Of a stretch of 7,330 bases of DNA, positions 1 through 5,341 are shown one piece after another. Every line of letters begins with the position of its first letter. The first letter of the stretch is position 1. The stretch lies in contig JACDAY010000114.1 of NCBI GenBank assembly GCA_013695195.1, forward strand, positions 1 to 7,330, read 5' to 3'. The position numbers were made by a program, and so were the translations under genes. The notes under the pieces were generated by a model. That model worked only from the letters and a program-made list of their open reading frames with translations, searched no databases and was not told where the DNA came from. The stretch is from Blastocatellia bacterium. GTDB lineage: Bacteria > Acidobacteriota > Blastocatellia > Pyrinomonadales > Pyrinomonadaceae.

Positions 1-530
1 ACCCAAGCCTCGTCGCACCATTCGATTGGCGGCACGGCCACTTTTCGCTTAACGTTGGTCGAATTTTGCCGCATCCCGATGATGTTCGGGTCTTTTACAA
101 GCTGGCACAAATCCTTGTCGTTTGAGACGATCACGGCCTGCATTCCTTTGTCCGCAACCTGCATGGCAAGCGTCCCGATAACGTCGTCCGCCTCAAAACC
201 GTCCATTTTCAGGATAGGTATGCAAAAGGCTTCGCAAACACGCACGATGTAGGGAATCTGCAATGCAAGGTCGTCCGGCATCGCTGCCCGGTTCGCCTTG
301 TATGCCGCGAAAGAGTCGTGCCGAAACGTCGGTGCCGACGTATCGAAAACGGCGGCCACGTAGTCGGGCTTTTCGTCGTTCAACAGTTTGCGAAGCATGT
401 TCGTAAAAACAAATACCGCCTGCGTCACCTGCCCCTTGCTGTTCCGCAAAGGCTCCTGCTTCATCCCCATCGGAGCGAAAAAAGCCCGAAAAATATGCGA
501 CATCGAGTCGATCAAAAATACTCGTTTCAT
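1..530 (-). CDS. polA: DNA polymerase I, N-terminal part (5'-3' exonuclease domain), truncated by window edge
   Basis: Read on the minus strand from the ATG at 528-530, an open frame runs without a stop to the window edge, giving about 176 residues. It opens MKRVFLIDSMSHIFRAFFA, the flap-endonuclease start of Pol I (usual form LIDGSSLLYRAFYA). It continues with KPDYVAAVFDTSAPTFRH, then AYKANRAAMPDDL, GFEADDVIGTLA and SNDKDLCQL, which are the family's metal-binding aspartate and DNA-binding blocks in the usual order. The domain removes RNA primers and damaged 5' ends during Okazaki fragment maturation and excision repair; the polymerase domain would lie outside the window. The usual Gly in LIDGS is replaced (LIDSM), and GDKD is NDKD, but the acidic residues remain. 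The start is preceded by a weak Shine-Dalgarno (CAGG) and by a plausible minus-strand promoter. A stand-alone exonuclease cannot be excluded because the C-terminus is missing, but Pol I is much more likely. Confidence 0.93.
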   Translation of the reverse strand, partial: MKRVFLIDSMSHIFRAFFAPMGMKQEPLRNSKGQVTQAVFVFTNMLRKLLNDEKPDYVAAVFDTSAPTFRHDSFAAYKANRAAMPDDLALQIPYIVRVCEAFCIPILKMDGFEADDVIGTLAMQVADKGMQAVIVSNDKDLCQLVKDPNIIGMRQNSTNVKRKVAVPPIEWCDEAW

Positions 531-838
531 TTTGTGTTTACCTGATTGATGAATGATAAATAAACATTCAGACAGTTACAAGTTGTCTTGATCTTCGGGC
601 AAACTTCAGTTGTTAATCTTTTCTAAAGCACGAAAAACCGATCTTCAATTGACAATAAATGTTACTATTTGCAAGTATTTCGGATAATCTTAGGTTATAC
701 AGTTTCTTGTCAGACTGAATATGAGAATTGAAGTTTTGTCGTTTTGGAATATATATCTTACCGGTATTGCAATTCTTACTATCTCAATGTACGCAACTGA
801 GTAAGTCTCCCTGTCACACCTCAGTGAGTCCTGGACTA
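531..838. other. Divergent intergenic control region between polA and meaB
   Basis: About 308 bases without a convincing gene. It is AT-rich compared with its neighbours and lies between two genes transcribed away from each other, so it should hold both promoters. On the minus strand a -35/-10 pair for polA is visible (separate entry). On the plus strand there is a perfect TTGACA at 649-654, but no good -10 box at 16-18 bases from it. GATAAT at 683-688 is a possible -10 without a good -35. A 27-codon ATG frame (721-804) and a TTG-started extension of meaB (from 728) exist, but neither resembles a known protein. No RNA gene or riboswitch fold was recognised. Confidence 0.6.
553..581 (-). promoter_or_regulatory. 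Putative sigma70-type promoter of polA
   Basis: On the minus strand TTGTAA (plus positions 576-581) is followed after exactly 17 bases by TATCAT (553-558). They match the consensus boxes at 4 of 6 and 5 of 6 positions. Transcription would begin a few bases before about 546 and leave a leader of roughly 15 bases before the polA ATG. The short inverted repeat ACAA-G-TTGT (578-586) overlaps the -35 box and could be an operator, but it is too short to be persuasive. Prediction from box matching only. Confidence 0.4.
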
Positions 839-1771
839 ATGATTGATACTGAAAAACTCTTTGCCGGCGAGCCACGCTCGATTGCACGGGCAATCTCCTC
901 TGTTGAAAGCGGCGCTGCTGGTGCGGCTGAGTTGATGAAAGTGGTTTTTCCGAAGACAGGCCGAGCCATGATCGTTGGAATTACAGGTTCGCCTGGTGCC
1001 GGAAAATCTTCATTAGTCGATAAACTTGCTCTTTTATATAAAGACCGGGGTGAAAAAGTCGGAATAGTTTGTGTTGATCCATCGAGCCCGTTTTCGGGCG
1101 GTGCGATTTTGGGCGACCGCATCAGAATGGCAACCATAGGGCTGGATAAAAATGTATTTATCCGTTCAATGGCAACGCGCGGCAATATGGGCGGCCTTTC
1201 GCGAGCGACAGTCGATGCGGTCGCGATCCTCGATGCCGCGGGCTTTGACAAGGTTATCGTCGAAACAGTCGGTGTCGGGCAGGATGAAGTTGAGATCGTC
1301 AAAACTGCCGACGTTTCGGTGGTCGTGCTGGTACCGGGAATGGGCGACGACATCCAGGCGATCAAAGCCGGGATCATGGAGATCGGCGACGTTTTTGTGA
1401 TAAATAAGGCCGACCGCGAAGGCGCTTTGCGAACGCAAAAAGAACTTGAATCGCTTTTAAGTCTCGCTCACCGGCCGGATTTCTGGGATCCGCCGATCGT
1501 AAAAACCGTCGCAACGGAATCTAAAGGCATCGAAGATTTATCAAAAGCCATCGAAAGTTACAATGATTTTCAAAAACAAGGTGATGCAAGTCTGACGAGA
1601 AAACATGCCATAGCGCGTTGGCGGCTTTTGGGACTATTACAGGAAAGGTTGCTGGCTGAAGTTTTAAACAAAAACGGTACTAACGAAAGGTTAAATAAAT
1701 TGTCATTGGAAATTGCAAAAAAGATTAAGGATCCATACACGGCAGTCGCAGAAATCTTAAAATCGGAATGA
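839..1771 (+). CDS. meaB: Methylmalonyl-CoA mutase-associated GTPase MeaB (ArgK family)
   Basis: G3E-type P-loop GTPase of 310 residues, the family's usual size. It chaperones B12-dependent methylmalonyl-CoA mutase, gating cofactor loading and protecting the enzyme from inactivation. Visible in order: Walker A GSPGAGKS (residues 50-57), VDPSSPFSGGAILGDRIRM (from 80), FIRSMATRGNMGGLSRAT, VIVETVGVGQDE (the ETVGVGQ block at 142-148), VPGMGDDIQAIKAGIMEI and the guanine-specificity motif NKAD (189-192). These are diagnostic for MeaB/ArgK. I chose the ATG at 839 because homologous sequence starts with MIDTEKLFAGEPRSIARAIS. The frame is open back to a TTG at 728, but those 37 extra codons (Cys-rich, hydrophobic) do not look like MeaB; a GTG at 824 is another option. 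No strong Shine-Dalgarno is seen at 839. The stop overlaps the next gene by ATGA, which implies translational coupling with the epimerase of the same pathway. Old annotations as a LAO/AO transport kinase refer to this same family. Confidence 0.95.
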   Translation: MIDTEKLFAGEPRSIARAISSVESGAAGAAELMKVVFPKTGRAMIVGITGSPGAGKSSLVDKLALLYKDRGEKVGIVCVDPSSPFSGGAILGDRIRMATIGLDKNVFIRSMATRGNMGGLSRATVDAVAILDAAGFDKVIVETVGVGQDEVEIVKTADVSVVVLVPGMGDDIQAIKAGIMEIGDVFVINKADREGALRTQKELESLLSLAHRPDFWDPPIVKTVATESKGIEDLSKAIESYNDFQKQGDASLTRKHAIARWRLLGLLQERLLAEVLNKNGTNERLNKLSLEIAKKIKDPYTAVAEILKSE

Positions 1772-2163
1772 AAATAAATCATCTCGGCATTGCTGTAAAA
1801 GATATAGGTGAGGCTTTGAAGTTCTGGGGCGATGCTCTCGGGCTGGAGAATGCTCACACGGAAACGGTCGAGGATCAAAAGGTGCGGATTGCGATGCTGC
1901 CGTTGGGCGAAAGCCGGATCGAACTCCTAGAACCAACCGGCGAAGATTCACCGATCAGTAAATTTCTGGAGAAGAGAGGCGGCGGCATTCATCATATCGC
2001 GATCGAGGTTGAAGACATAGAAGCTGCATTAGCGAAACTAAAGTCCAAAGGCGCTCGGTTAATTGACGAAAGTCCGAGAATCGGAGCGGAAGGATGCCTT
2101 GTGGCGTTCGTTCACCCAAGCTCGGTAAACGGGGTTTTGCTTGAATTAACGCAAGCTAACTAG
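1768..2163 (+). CDS. mce: Methylmalonyl-CoA epimerase (VOC superfamily)
   Basis: A 131-residue protein of the vicinal oxygen chelate fold. It interconverts (R)- and (S)-methylmalonyl-CoA, linking propionyl-CoA carboxylase to the B12 mutase, in the cytoplasm. Two babab halves are visible. The first is INHLGIAVKDIGEALKFW with His5, then ESRIELLEP with Glu52. The second is GGGIHHIAIEVEDIEAALAKL with His75/76, then NGVLLELTQ with Glu126. The His, Glu/Gln, His and Glu positions are the expected divalent metal ligands of this enzyme, and FVHPSSVNGVLLEL is a typical epimerase ending. Its ATG sits inside the meaB stop (ATGA), so the pair is almost certainly one transcript. The presence of meaB next door makes epimerase far more likely than a generic glyoxalase. 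The mutase subunits are not in this window. Confidence 0.93.
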   Translation: MKINHLGIAVKDIGEALKFWGDALGLENAHTETVEDQKVRIAMLPLGESRIELLEPTGEDSPISKFLEKRGGGIHHIAIEVEDIEAALAKLKSKGARLIDESPRIGAEGCLVAFVHPSSVNGVLLELTQAN

Positions 2164-2180
2164 CTGTAAATATTTGTTTT

Positions 2181-2189
2181 TGTTATAAT
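2181..2189 (+). promoter_or_regulatory. Extended -10 promoter before the PpiC/SurA-like gene
   Basis: The 86-base gap after mce contains TG-T-TATAAT, a perfect extended -10 element (TGn followed by TATAAT at 2184-2189). No good -35 box is found at 16-18 bases upstream, which is acceptable for the extended -10 class. Transcription would start near 2196 and leave a leader of about 54 bases. This suggests the isomerase gene can be transcribed separately from meaB-mce. Confidence 0.5.
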
Positions 2190-2234
2190 ATCCGTTTGGA
2201 ATTTTGACCATAACATCTGTATAGACTTAACAAA

Positions 2235-2241
2235 GTGAGGA
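2235..2241 (+). promoter_or_regulatory. Shine-Dalgarno supporting a TTG start
   Basis: GTGAGGA (core GAGGA at 2237-2241) lies 8 bases before the TTG at 2250. It is a good ribosome-binding site at normal spacing, and no ATG in the same frame lies nearby before the membrane segment. It therefore decides the non-ATG start of the isomerase gene. Confidence 0.6.
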
Positions 2242-2249
2242 ATTAGAAA

Positions 2250-3692
2250 TTGAGTAATTTAACAAAGGGCCTGATTTTATTATTGGTTATACTGGGTCTC
2301 GGGGCCGGTCTCGTAATTTGGAAAAACAAGGTCGGCGGTCATTCGACTACGGCTTCTTTCAATAGTATTAGCAAGGAAGAGGTCGAAATGCTTCTGGCGG
2401 ACGTGGCAAAGGTAAACCCGATGGTCTTAAAGCGCTTTGCAGAAGACCCGGAAATGAAAAAGCAGCAGCTTGACAACTTAAAGCAGCTGCTTGCTTTTGC
2501 CAGCCAGGCTCAAAAAGATGGCTTGACGAACGAACCTCATATAAAGCAGGAGCTTGAAAATATTCGTTCCGAGGTTGCAGCAGTCAATTACGACCGTGAA
2601 ATTAACCAGGACAAAGGGCCGATGCCGCCGTTCGGTTTCATCACCGAAGAACAGGTCAATGCCTATTGGGGCCAGGGCGAAAAACCCGCAGAGGGTTTCT
2701 TTGCTTCTTTCAAGGACAGGATCGGGCTAGGCGAACCAAACCACGAGGTTGAATTTCAACGCTTCCTGGATGCCAAGGTTAAACTGCTGAGAGAAAGTAA
2801 TCCTCAAATGAAGGATCGTGAAATTACGGAAGAGGAAAAAACACAGGCCAAAGATTTTTTCGCAAAAATCGAGCTTTATGAAAAGGAATATTACGACAAG
2901 GTGGAATCCGGAGCTCTCTCGAAAGAATTTGAGAATAAAGTCGGCCTGCAGATAAAACTCCAGCAGGCTCAGTTTCTTGCAAGGCTTTATTCGGAAAAAT
3001 TAGCCGAAAAAACAAAAGTGACTGACGAGGATGTTGCGAAATATATCGCGGAACACCCTGAATTGAGCGGCGGCGACAAAAAGGTAAAAGCCGAGGAAGT
3101 ATTGAATCGTGCGAAAGCCGGAGAGGATTTTGGAGCACTCGCCAACGAATTCACCGAGGATCCGGGCAATAAGGATCCGAAAGGAGAGCTTCAGGGCGGT
3201 ATTTATAAAGAGGTATCAAAAGGTAAGATGGTGGCCCCTTTCGAACAGGCTGCACTTGCGCTCGAACCCGGGCAGGTCGCCCCAAACCTCGTAGAAACGG
3301 ATTTCGGTTACCACATTATCAAGTTGGAAAGAAAAGGCCCGGGCAAGGATGTCAGCGGGCAACCGGTCGAAACCTATGACGTCCGGCATATACTGTTCTC
3401 AACCGGTTTTAAGGATCCGGAAGATCCCACGGGCAGGGAGGTGCCGGCCAAGCAATATGTTCGTACCAAACTCGAAGCCGAAAAGGAAAAGCAGGTTTTG
3501 GATGAGATAGTAGCGCAAAATAATATAAAGGTGCCCGAAGACTTTACGGTTCCCGAGGTCACCGATGAGCAGATTCAAGAAGTGATGCAAAAACAGCAGC
3601 AGCAAAGGCAGATGCCTCCGGATATGTCGCCCGACGGCGAGGGAGCCCAGCCGCCGCCACCTGCCCCGAAACCGGAAGCCAGGAAAAAATAA
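2250..3692 (+). CDS. Membrane-anchored SurA/PpiC-like peptidyl-prolyl isomerase
   Basis: A 480-residue envelope foldase/chaperone. It starts at a TTG with a good Shine-Dalgarno. Residues 6-24 form one hydrophobic segment (LILLLVILGLGAGLVIW) after a Lys, with no clear cleavage site, so a signal anchor with a periplasmic body is likely. Residues 40-260 are charged and helical, like the substrate-binding arm of SurA/PrsA. The parvulin domain follows: AEEVLNRAKAGEDFGALANEF (281-301), a glycine-rich segment with GELQGG, MVAPFEQAALALEPGQV and FGYHIIKLE (352-360). The strand that normally opens a parvulin domain (xxxHILV) is not found before residue 281; instead VRHILF occurs afterwards at 378-383. 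The tail is Gln/Pro-rich (445-480) and ends in RKK. It should help fold or deliver outer-membrane proteins, in line with the BamD-like gene downstream. Isomerase activity is uncertain because of the domain arrangement; the chaperone role is inferred. Confidence 0.87.
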   Translation: MSNLTKGLILLLVILGLGAGLVIWKNKVGGHSTTASFNSISKEEVEMLLADVAKVNPMVLKRFAEDPEMKKQQLDNLKQLLAFASQAQKDGLTNEPHIKQELENIRSEVAAVNYDREINQDKGPMPPFGFITEEQVNAYWGQGEKPAEGFFASFKDRIGLGEPNHEVEFQRFLDAKVKLLRESNPQMKDREITEEEKTQAKDFFAKIELYEKEYYDKVESGALSKEFENKVGLQIKLQQAQFLARLYSEKLAEKTKVTDEDVAKYIAEHPELSGGDKKVKAEEVLNRAKAGEDFGALANEFTEDPGNKDPKGELQGGIYKEVSKGKMVAPFEQAALALEPGQVAPNLVETDFGYHIIKLERKGPGKDVSGQPVETYDVRHILFSTGFKDPEDPTGREVPAKQYVRTKLEAEKEKQVLDEIVAQNNIKVPEDFTVPEVTDEQIQEVMQKQQQQRQMPPDMSPDGEGAQPPPPAPKPEARKK

Positions 3693-3754
3693 TGTACAAC
3701 GGAAAATGGACAATGGAAAATGGTTCCGATATTGTCCATTTTCCGTTGTACATT
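3691..3754. repeat. Perfect 24-bp inverted repeat with 16-base loop (MITE/REP-like or terminator hairpin)
   Basis: The arms at 3691-3714 and 3731-3754 are exact reverse complements over 24 bases, separated by a 16-base loop (3715-3730). The left arm starts inside the isomerase stop codon (TAA at 3690-3692), and the right arm ends 7 bases before the MBL gene's ATG. The word GGAAAATGG occurs twice (3701-3709 and in the loop at 3715-3723), with its complement in the right arm. No T-tract follows the stem and no target-site duplication is evident. As RNA it would be a very stable stem. It could stop or pause transcription, protect the 3' end of the isomerase message, or be one copy of a dispersed small repeat; the last is my preferred reading because both flanks look filled with repeat-like sequence. 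Confidence 0.9.
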
Positions 3755-3761
3755 TTCCATT

Positions 3762-4649
3762 ATGTTTATCGGTGATTATCGAATCGAAATAATACCGGAT
3801 ACGGAATTTCGATTGGACGGCGGGGCGATGTTCGGAGTCGTCCCGCGTGTTCTTTGGGCGCGTGTTTGCTCACCCGACGAGCTTAACCGAATTCGGCTGA
3901 ACATGAATTGCCTTTTTGTCGAAACACCGCATGAAAAAATTCTGATCGAAACAGGCATAGGCGAAAAATGGAGCGAAAAAGAAACGCAAATTTACGGCAT
4001 TTTTCGTGAAAAGCCCTTTGCCGAGACGCTGTTGGAAATAACAGACTGTAATCCTGAAGATATAACGATTGTCGTAAACACACATTTGCATTTCGACCAT
4101 GCGGGCGGGAATACGGTTTTGTCAGAACCACAAGAGGTAGCGACCGGGCCAGTTGCAAGCGGGACGCTTGCGCTCCAGTCGCAGCCGCAGTTCCCGAATG
4201 CCCGGTATTTTGTTTCGAAGAGCGAATTCGAGCACGCCGAAAACTCGATCGAACGTGACCGGGCGAGCTACCTACCCGAAAACTGGCGCCCAATGCAGGA
4301 GTCCGGCCATCTCGAGTTAAAGCCTGACAACTACGAAGTGGTCGACGGCCTGCGAATGGAGCAAATCCGCGGCCATTCTAAAAACATGCAGACCTTCAGG
4401 CTGGATCGCGGCGGCGAAACCTTGTACGGCTTTGCGGATCTGATCCCGACCAGGCATCATTTGTCTCTGCCCTGGATTATGGGATACGACCTTTACCCGA
4501 CCGAGACATTAGAGTTTAAGAAACGCATTTTGCCGCAAGCCGTAAAGGAAAATTGGATATGTCTGTTTTATCACGACTTCGAAATGCCGCTTTGTCGGAT
4601 TACTGAAATTGGCGGAAAGCTAGAGGCAAGAACCTATGTCGAAAACTGA
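3762..4649 (+). CDS. MBL-fold metallo-hydrolase (lactonase-like)
   Basis: Metallo-beta-lactamase-fold hydrolase of 295 residues, related in layout to quorum-quenching lactonases; the substrate is unknown. The full two-metal ligand set is present: HLHFDH (His108, His110, Asp112, His113), His205 in GHS, Asp226 in FAD and His271 in YHD. LNMNCLFVETPHEKILIETG is the typical lead-in strand, and RASYLPENW and PWIMGYDLYP are characteristic of this subfamily. I place the start at the ATG at 3762. The frame is open to an ATG at 3720, but that codon sits in the loop of the inverted repeat and would add 14 repeat-derived residues. No Shine-Dalgarno precedes either start. Between GGNT and FPNARY lie 25 residues instead of the dozen or so I expect, and these carry a palindromic repeat (separate entry). 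The end overlaps the HicA-type gene by 14 bases. Function beyond hydrolase is not assigned. Confidence 0.88.
   Translation: MFIGDYRIEIIPDTEFRLDGGAMFGVVPRVLWARVCSPDELNRIRLNMNCLFVETPHEKILIETGIGEKWSEKETQIYGIFREKPFAETLLEITDCNPEDITIVVNTHLHFDHAGGNTVLSEPQEVATGPVASGTLALQSQPQFPNARYFVSKSEFEHAENSIERDRASYLPENWRPMQESGHLELKPDNYEVVDGLRMEQIRGHSKNMQTFRLDRGGETLYGFADLIPTRHHLSLPWIMGYDLYPTETLEFKKRILPQAVKENWICLFYHDFEMPLCRITEIGGKLEARTYVEN
4133..4190. repeat. REP-like palindrome inserted in frame in the MBL gene
   Basis: The core is GCAAGCG-GGA-CGCTTGC (4155-4171), a perfect 7-bp stem with a 3-base loop, flanked by GC-rich sequence. On the opposite strand it reads TGGAGCGCAAGCGTCCCGCT, a wording I recall from dispersed extragenic repeats in several Acidobacteria/Verrucomicrobia-type genomes, where it yields the spurious peptide GAQASRL. 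Here it encodes ATGPVASGTLALQSQ in the MBL protein, at a surface loop just after the first zinc-ligand motif. Because the reading frame stays open on both sides, the insert appears tolerated. The outer borders are approximate. Confidence 0.6.
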
Positions 4650-4893
4650 CAAGATTCGTGAAAAGGTGTTGTTTGGTTACTCGGATGCTAACGTCGATTT
4701 CGATGATTTACGAAAATTGTTAGTTGAACTTAATTTTGCGGAGCGCATCAAAGGCAGCCACCATATCTTTACGCAAAACGGCATAGAAGAAATTATCAAT
4801 ATTCAACCTAAACAAAGTAAGGCGAAAGCCTATCAAGTCAAACAGGTTCGTAATATAATTCTAAGATACCGATTAGGAGCAAGCGATGAGTAA
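4636..4893 (+). CDS. hicA: HicA-type toxin (YcfA family, double-stranded RNA-binding fold)
   Basis: An 85-residue protein with the HicA core: DDLRKLLVELNFAERIKGSH, then HIFTQNGIEEIINIQP and a C-terminal helix YQVKQVRNIILRYRL. GSHHIF (40-45) carries the catalytic histidine region; His42, straight after Gly-Ser, matches the conserved active-site His of HicA mRNA interferases. HicA toxins cleave mRNA and stop growth until neutralised by HicB. It starts with ATG behind AGAGG (4622-4626, 9 bases away) inside the last 14 bases of the MBL gene, and overlaps the antitoxin gene by 8 bases, the usual toxin-first order. Slightly longer than the classical ~60-residue HicA, owing to an N-terminal extension of about 20 residues. 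Whether this copy is toxic is not known; the key residue is intact. Confidence 0.85.
   Translation: MSKTDKIREKVLFGYSDANVDFDDLRKLLVELNFAERIKGSHHIFTQNGIEEIINIQPKQSKAKAYQVKQVRNIILRYRLGASDE
4875..4879 (+). promoter_or_regulatory. Strong Shine-Dalgarno of the HicB-type antitoxin
   Basis: AGGAG lies 6 bases before the antitoxin ATG and within the toxin coding sequence. It is better matched and better spaced than the toxin's own AGAGG at 9 bases, which fits the need to make antitoxin in excess from a shared message. Confidence 0.6.
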
Positions 4894-5095
4894 ATACGAG
4901 ATCATTATTTATTGGAGTTCTGATGACGAGGCCTTTATCGCCGAAGTCCCTGAATTACCGGGATGTATGGCGGATGGTGCGTCATATCAGGAGGCTCTTG
5001 CAAATGCCGAAGTAATTATTCAGGAATGGACCGATACGGCGAAAGAAATCGGACGCGCTATTCCTGAACCGAAGGGGCGATTAGTATTCGCATAA
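4886..5095 (+). CDS. hicB: HicB-type antitoxin, short form without a DNA-binding domain
   Basis: A 69-residue protein carrying the partial RNase H-like HicB fold: YEIIIYWSSDDEAFIAEVPE, then LPGCMADGASYQEALANAEV and a helix ending QEWTDTAKEIGRAIPEPKGR. The VPELPGC block and the EAL..AE..I..W helix are diagnostic of the family. The protein binds and inhibits the HicA toxin. Classical HicB proteins are about twice as long and end in a ribbon-helix-helix or helix-turn-helix domain that represses the operon. This one stops right after the PEP segment, so it probably neutralises but does not autoregulate; such short forms are common. It has a strong Shine-Dalgarno and overlaps the toxin by 8 bases. 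It could in principle work with other partners, but the adjacency argues for the neighbouring toxin. Confidence 0.87.
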   Translation: MSKYEIIIYWSSDDEAFIAEVPELPGCMADGASYQEALANAEVIIQEWTDTAKEIGRAIPEPKGRLVFA

Positions 5096-5110
5096 TGCTT
5101 ATTTACGACT

Positions 5111-5335
5111 ATGCGGGAAACAAGCGCCGTTTGGGATAGCGATCCAAAGAAACGACTTCAAAAAGAGGAGGTGAGAGCCTCGAAACTTTTGAAAGGGAAA
5201 GTTGTCAAAGAGATTAAGCGATTTCGACTGGAAGAGGTGGTTGTGGTGTTCGAAGACGGGACGATTTTTTCGTTCAATTGGCGAGATAATGAATTCGATC
5301 TTTCGATTACGGGTGACTTTTCAGAGGATGATTAG
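5111..5335 (+). CDS. Small hypothetical protein downstream of hicB
   Basis: 74 residues, not recognised. The N-terminal third is very charged (DPKKRLQKEEVR). The rest alternates like a small beta-rich domain: LKGKVVKEIKRFRLEEVVVV, then FEDGTIFSFNWRDNEFDLSI, ending in an acidic tail (GDFSEDD). Cytoplasmic by absence of hydrophobic segments. The frame is the same as that of hicB, separated only by its TAA and five codons, and the gene ends 6 bases before mtnP, so it lies in the same operon-like run. The ATG at 5111 has no Shine-Dalgarno. A strong AGGAGGTGA (5166-5174) lies inside, but the only in-frame start after it, a TTG at 5189, is 14 bases away, which is too far to be convincing. The conserved-looking part begins about there. 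It may be a third member of the toxin-antitoxin locus or unrelated. Confidence 0.6.
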   Translation: MRETSAVWDSDPKKRLQKEEVRASKLLKGKVVKEIKRFRLEEVVVVFEDGTIFSFNWRDNEFDLSITGDFSEDD

Positions 5336-5341
5336 GTTTGA

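Noticed and set aside
649..654. Perfect TTGACA as a meaB promoter
   Set aside because: No acceptable -10 hexamer lies 15-19 bases downstream, so a promoter call is not supported by this box alone.
690..893. 67-codon minus-strand frame across the polA-meaB gap
   Set aside because: It overlaps the start of meaB, has no recognisable domain and no ribosome-binding site; it looks like a chance frame.
2154..2180. AGCT-AACT-AGCT hairpin followed by a T-rich stretch at the end of mce, as a terminator
   Set aside because: The stem is only 4 bp and overlaps the stop codon, and the T-rich stretch is interrupted and starts several bases later. The same stretch is better explained as the approach to the extended -10 promoter.
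3691..3760. Inverted repeat as an insertion-sequence remnant with transposase
   Set aside because: The unit is only 64 bp with a 16-base interior, and no transposase fragment or target duplication is visible.
3883..4293. 136-codon minus-strand frame opposite the MBL gene
   Set aside because: It is the antisense shadow of a well-supported enzyme gene; its GAQASRL string comes from the repeat, not from a real protein.
5164..5191. Strong AGGAGGTGA as the true ribosome-binding site of the small unknown gene, with TTG at 5189
   Set aside because: Spacing of 14 bases is too long, and the purine run is also explained by consecutive Glu-Glu-Val codons. Kept only as an alternative start.
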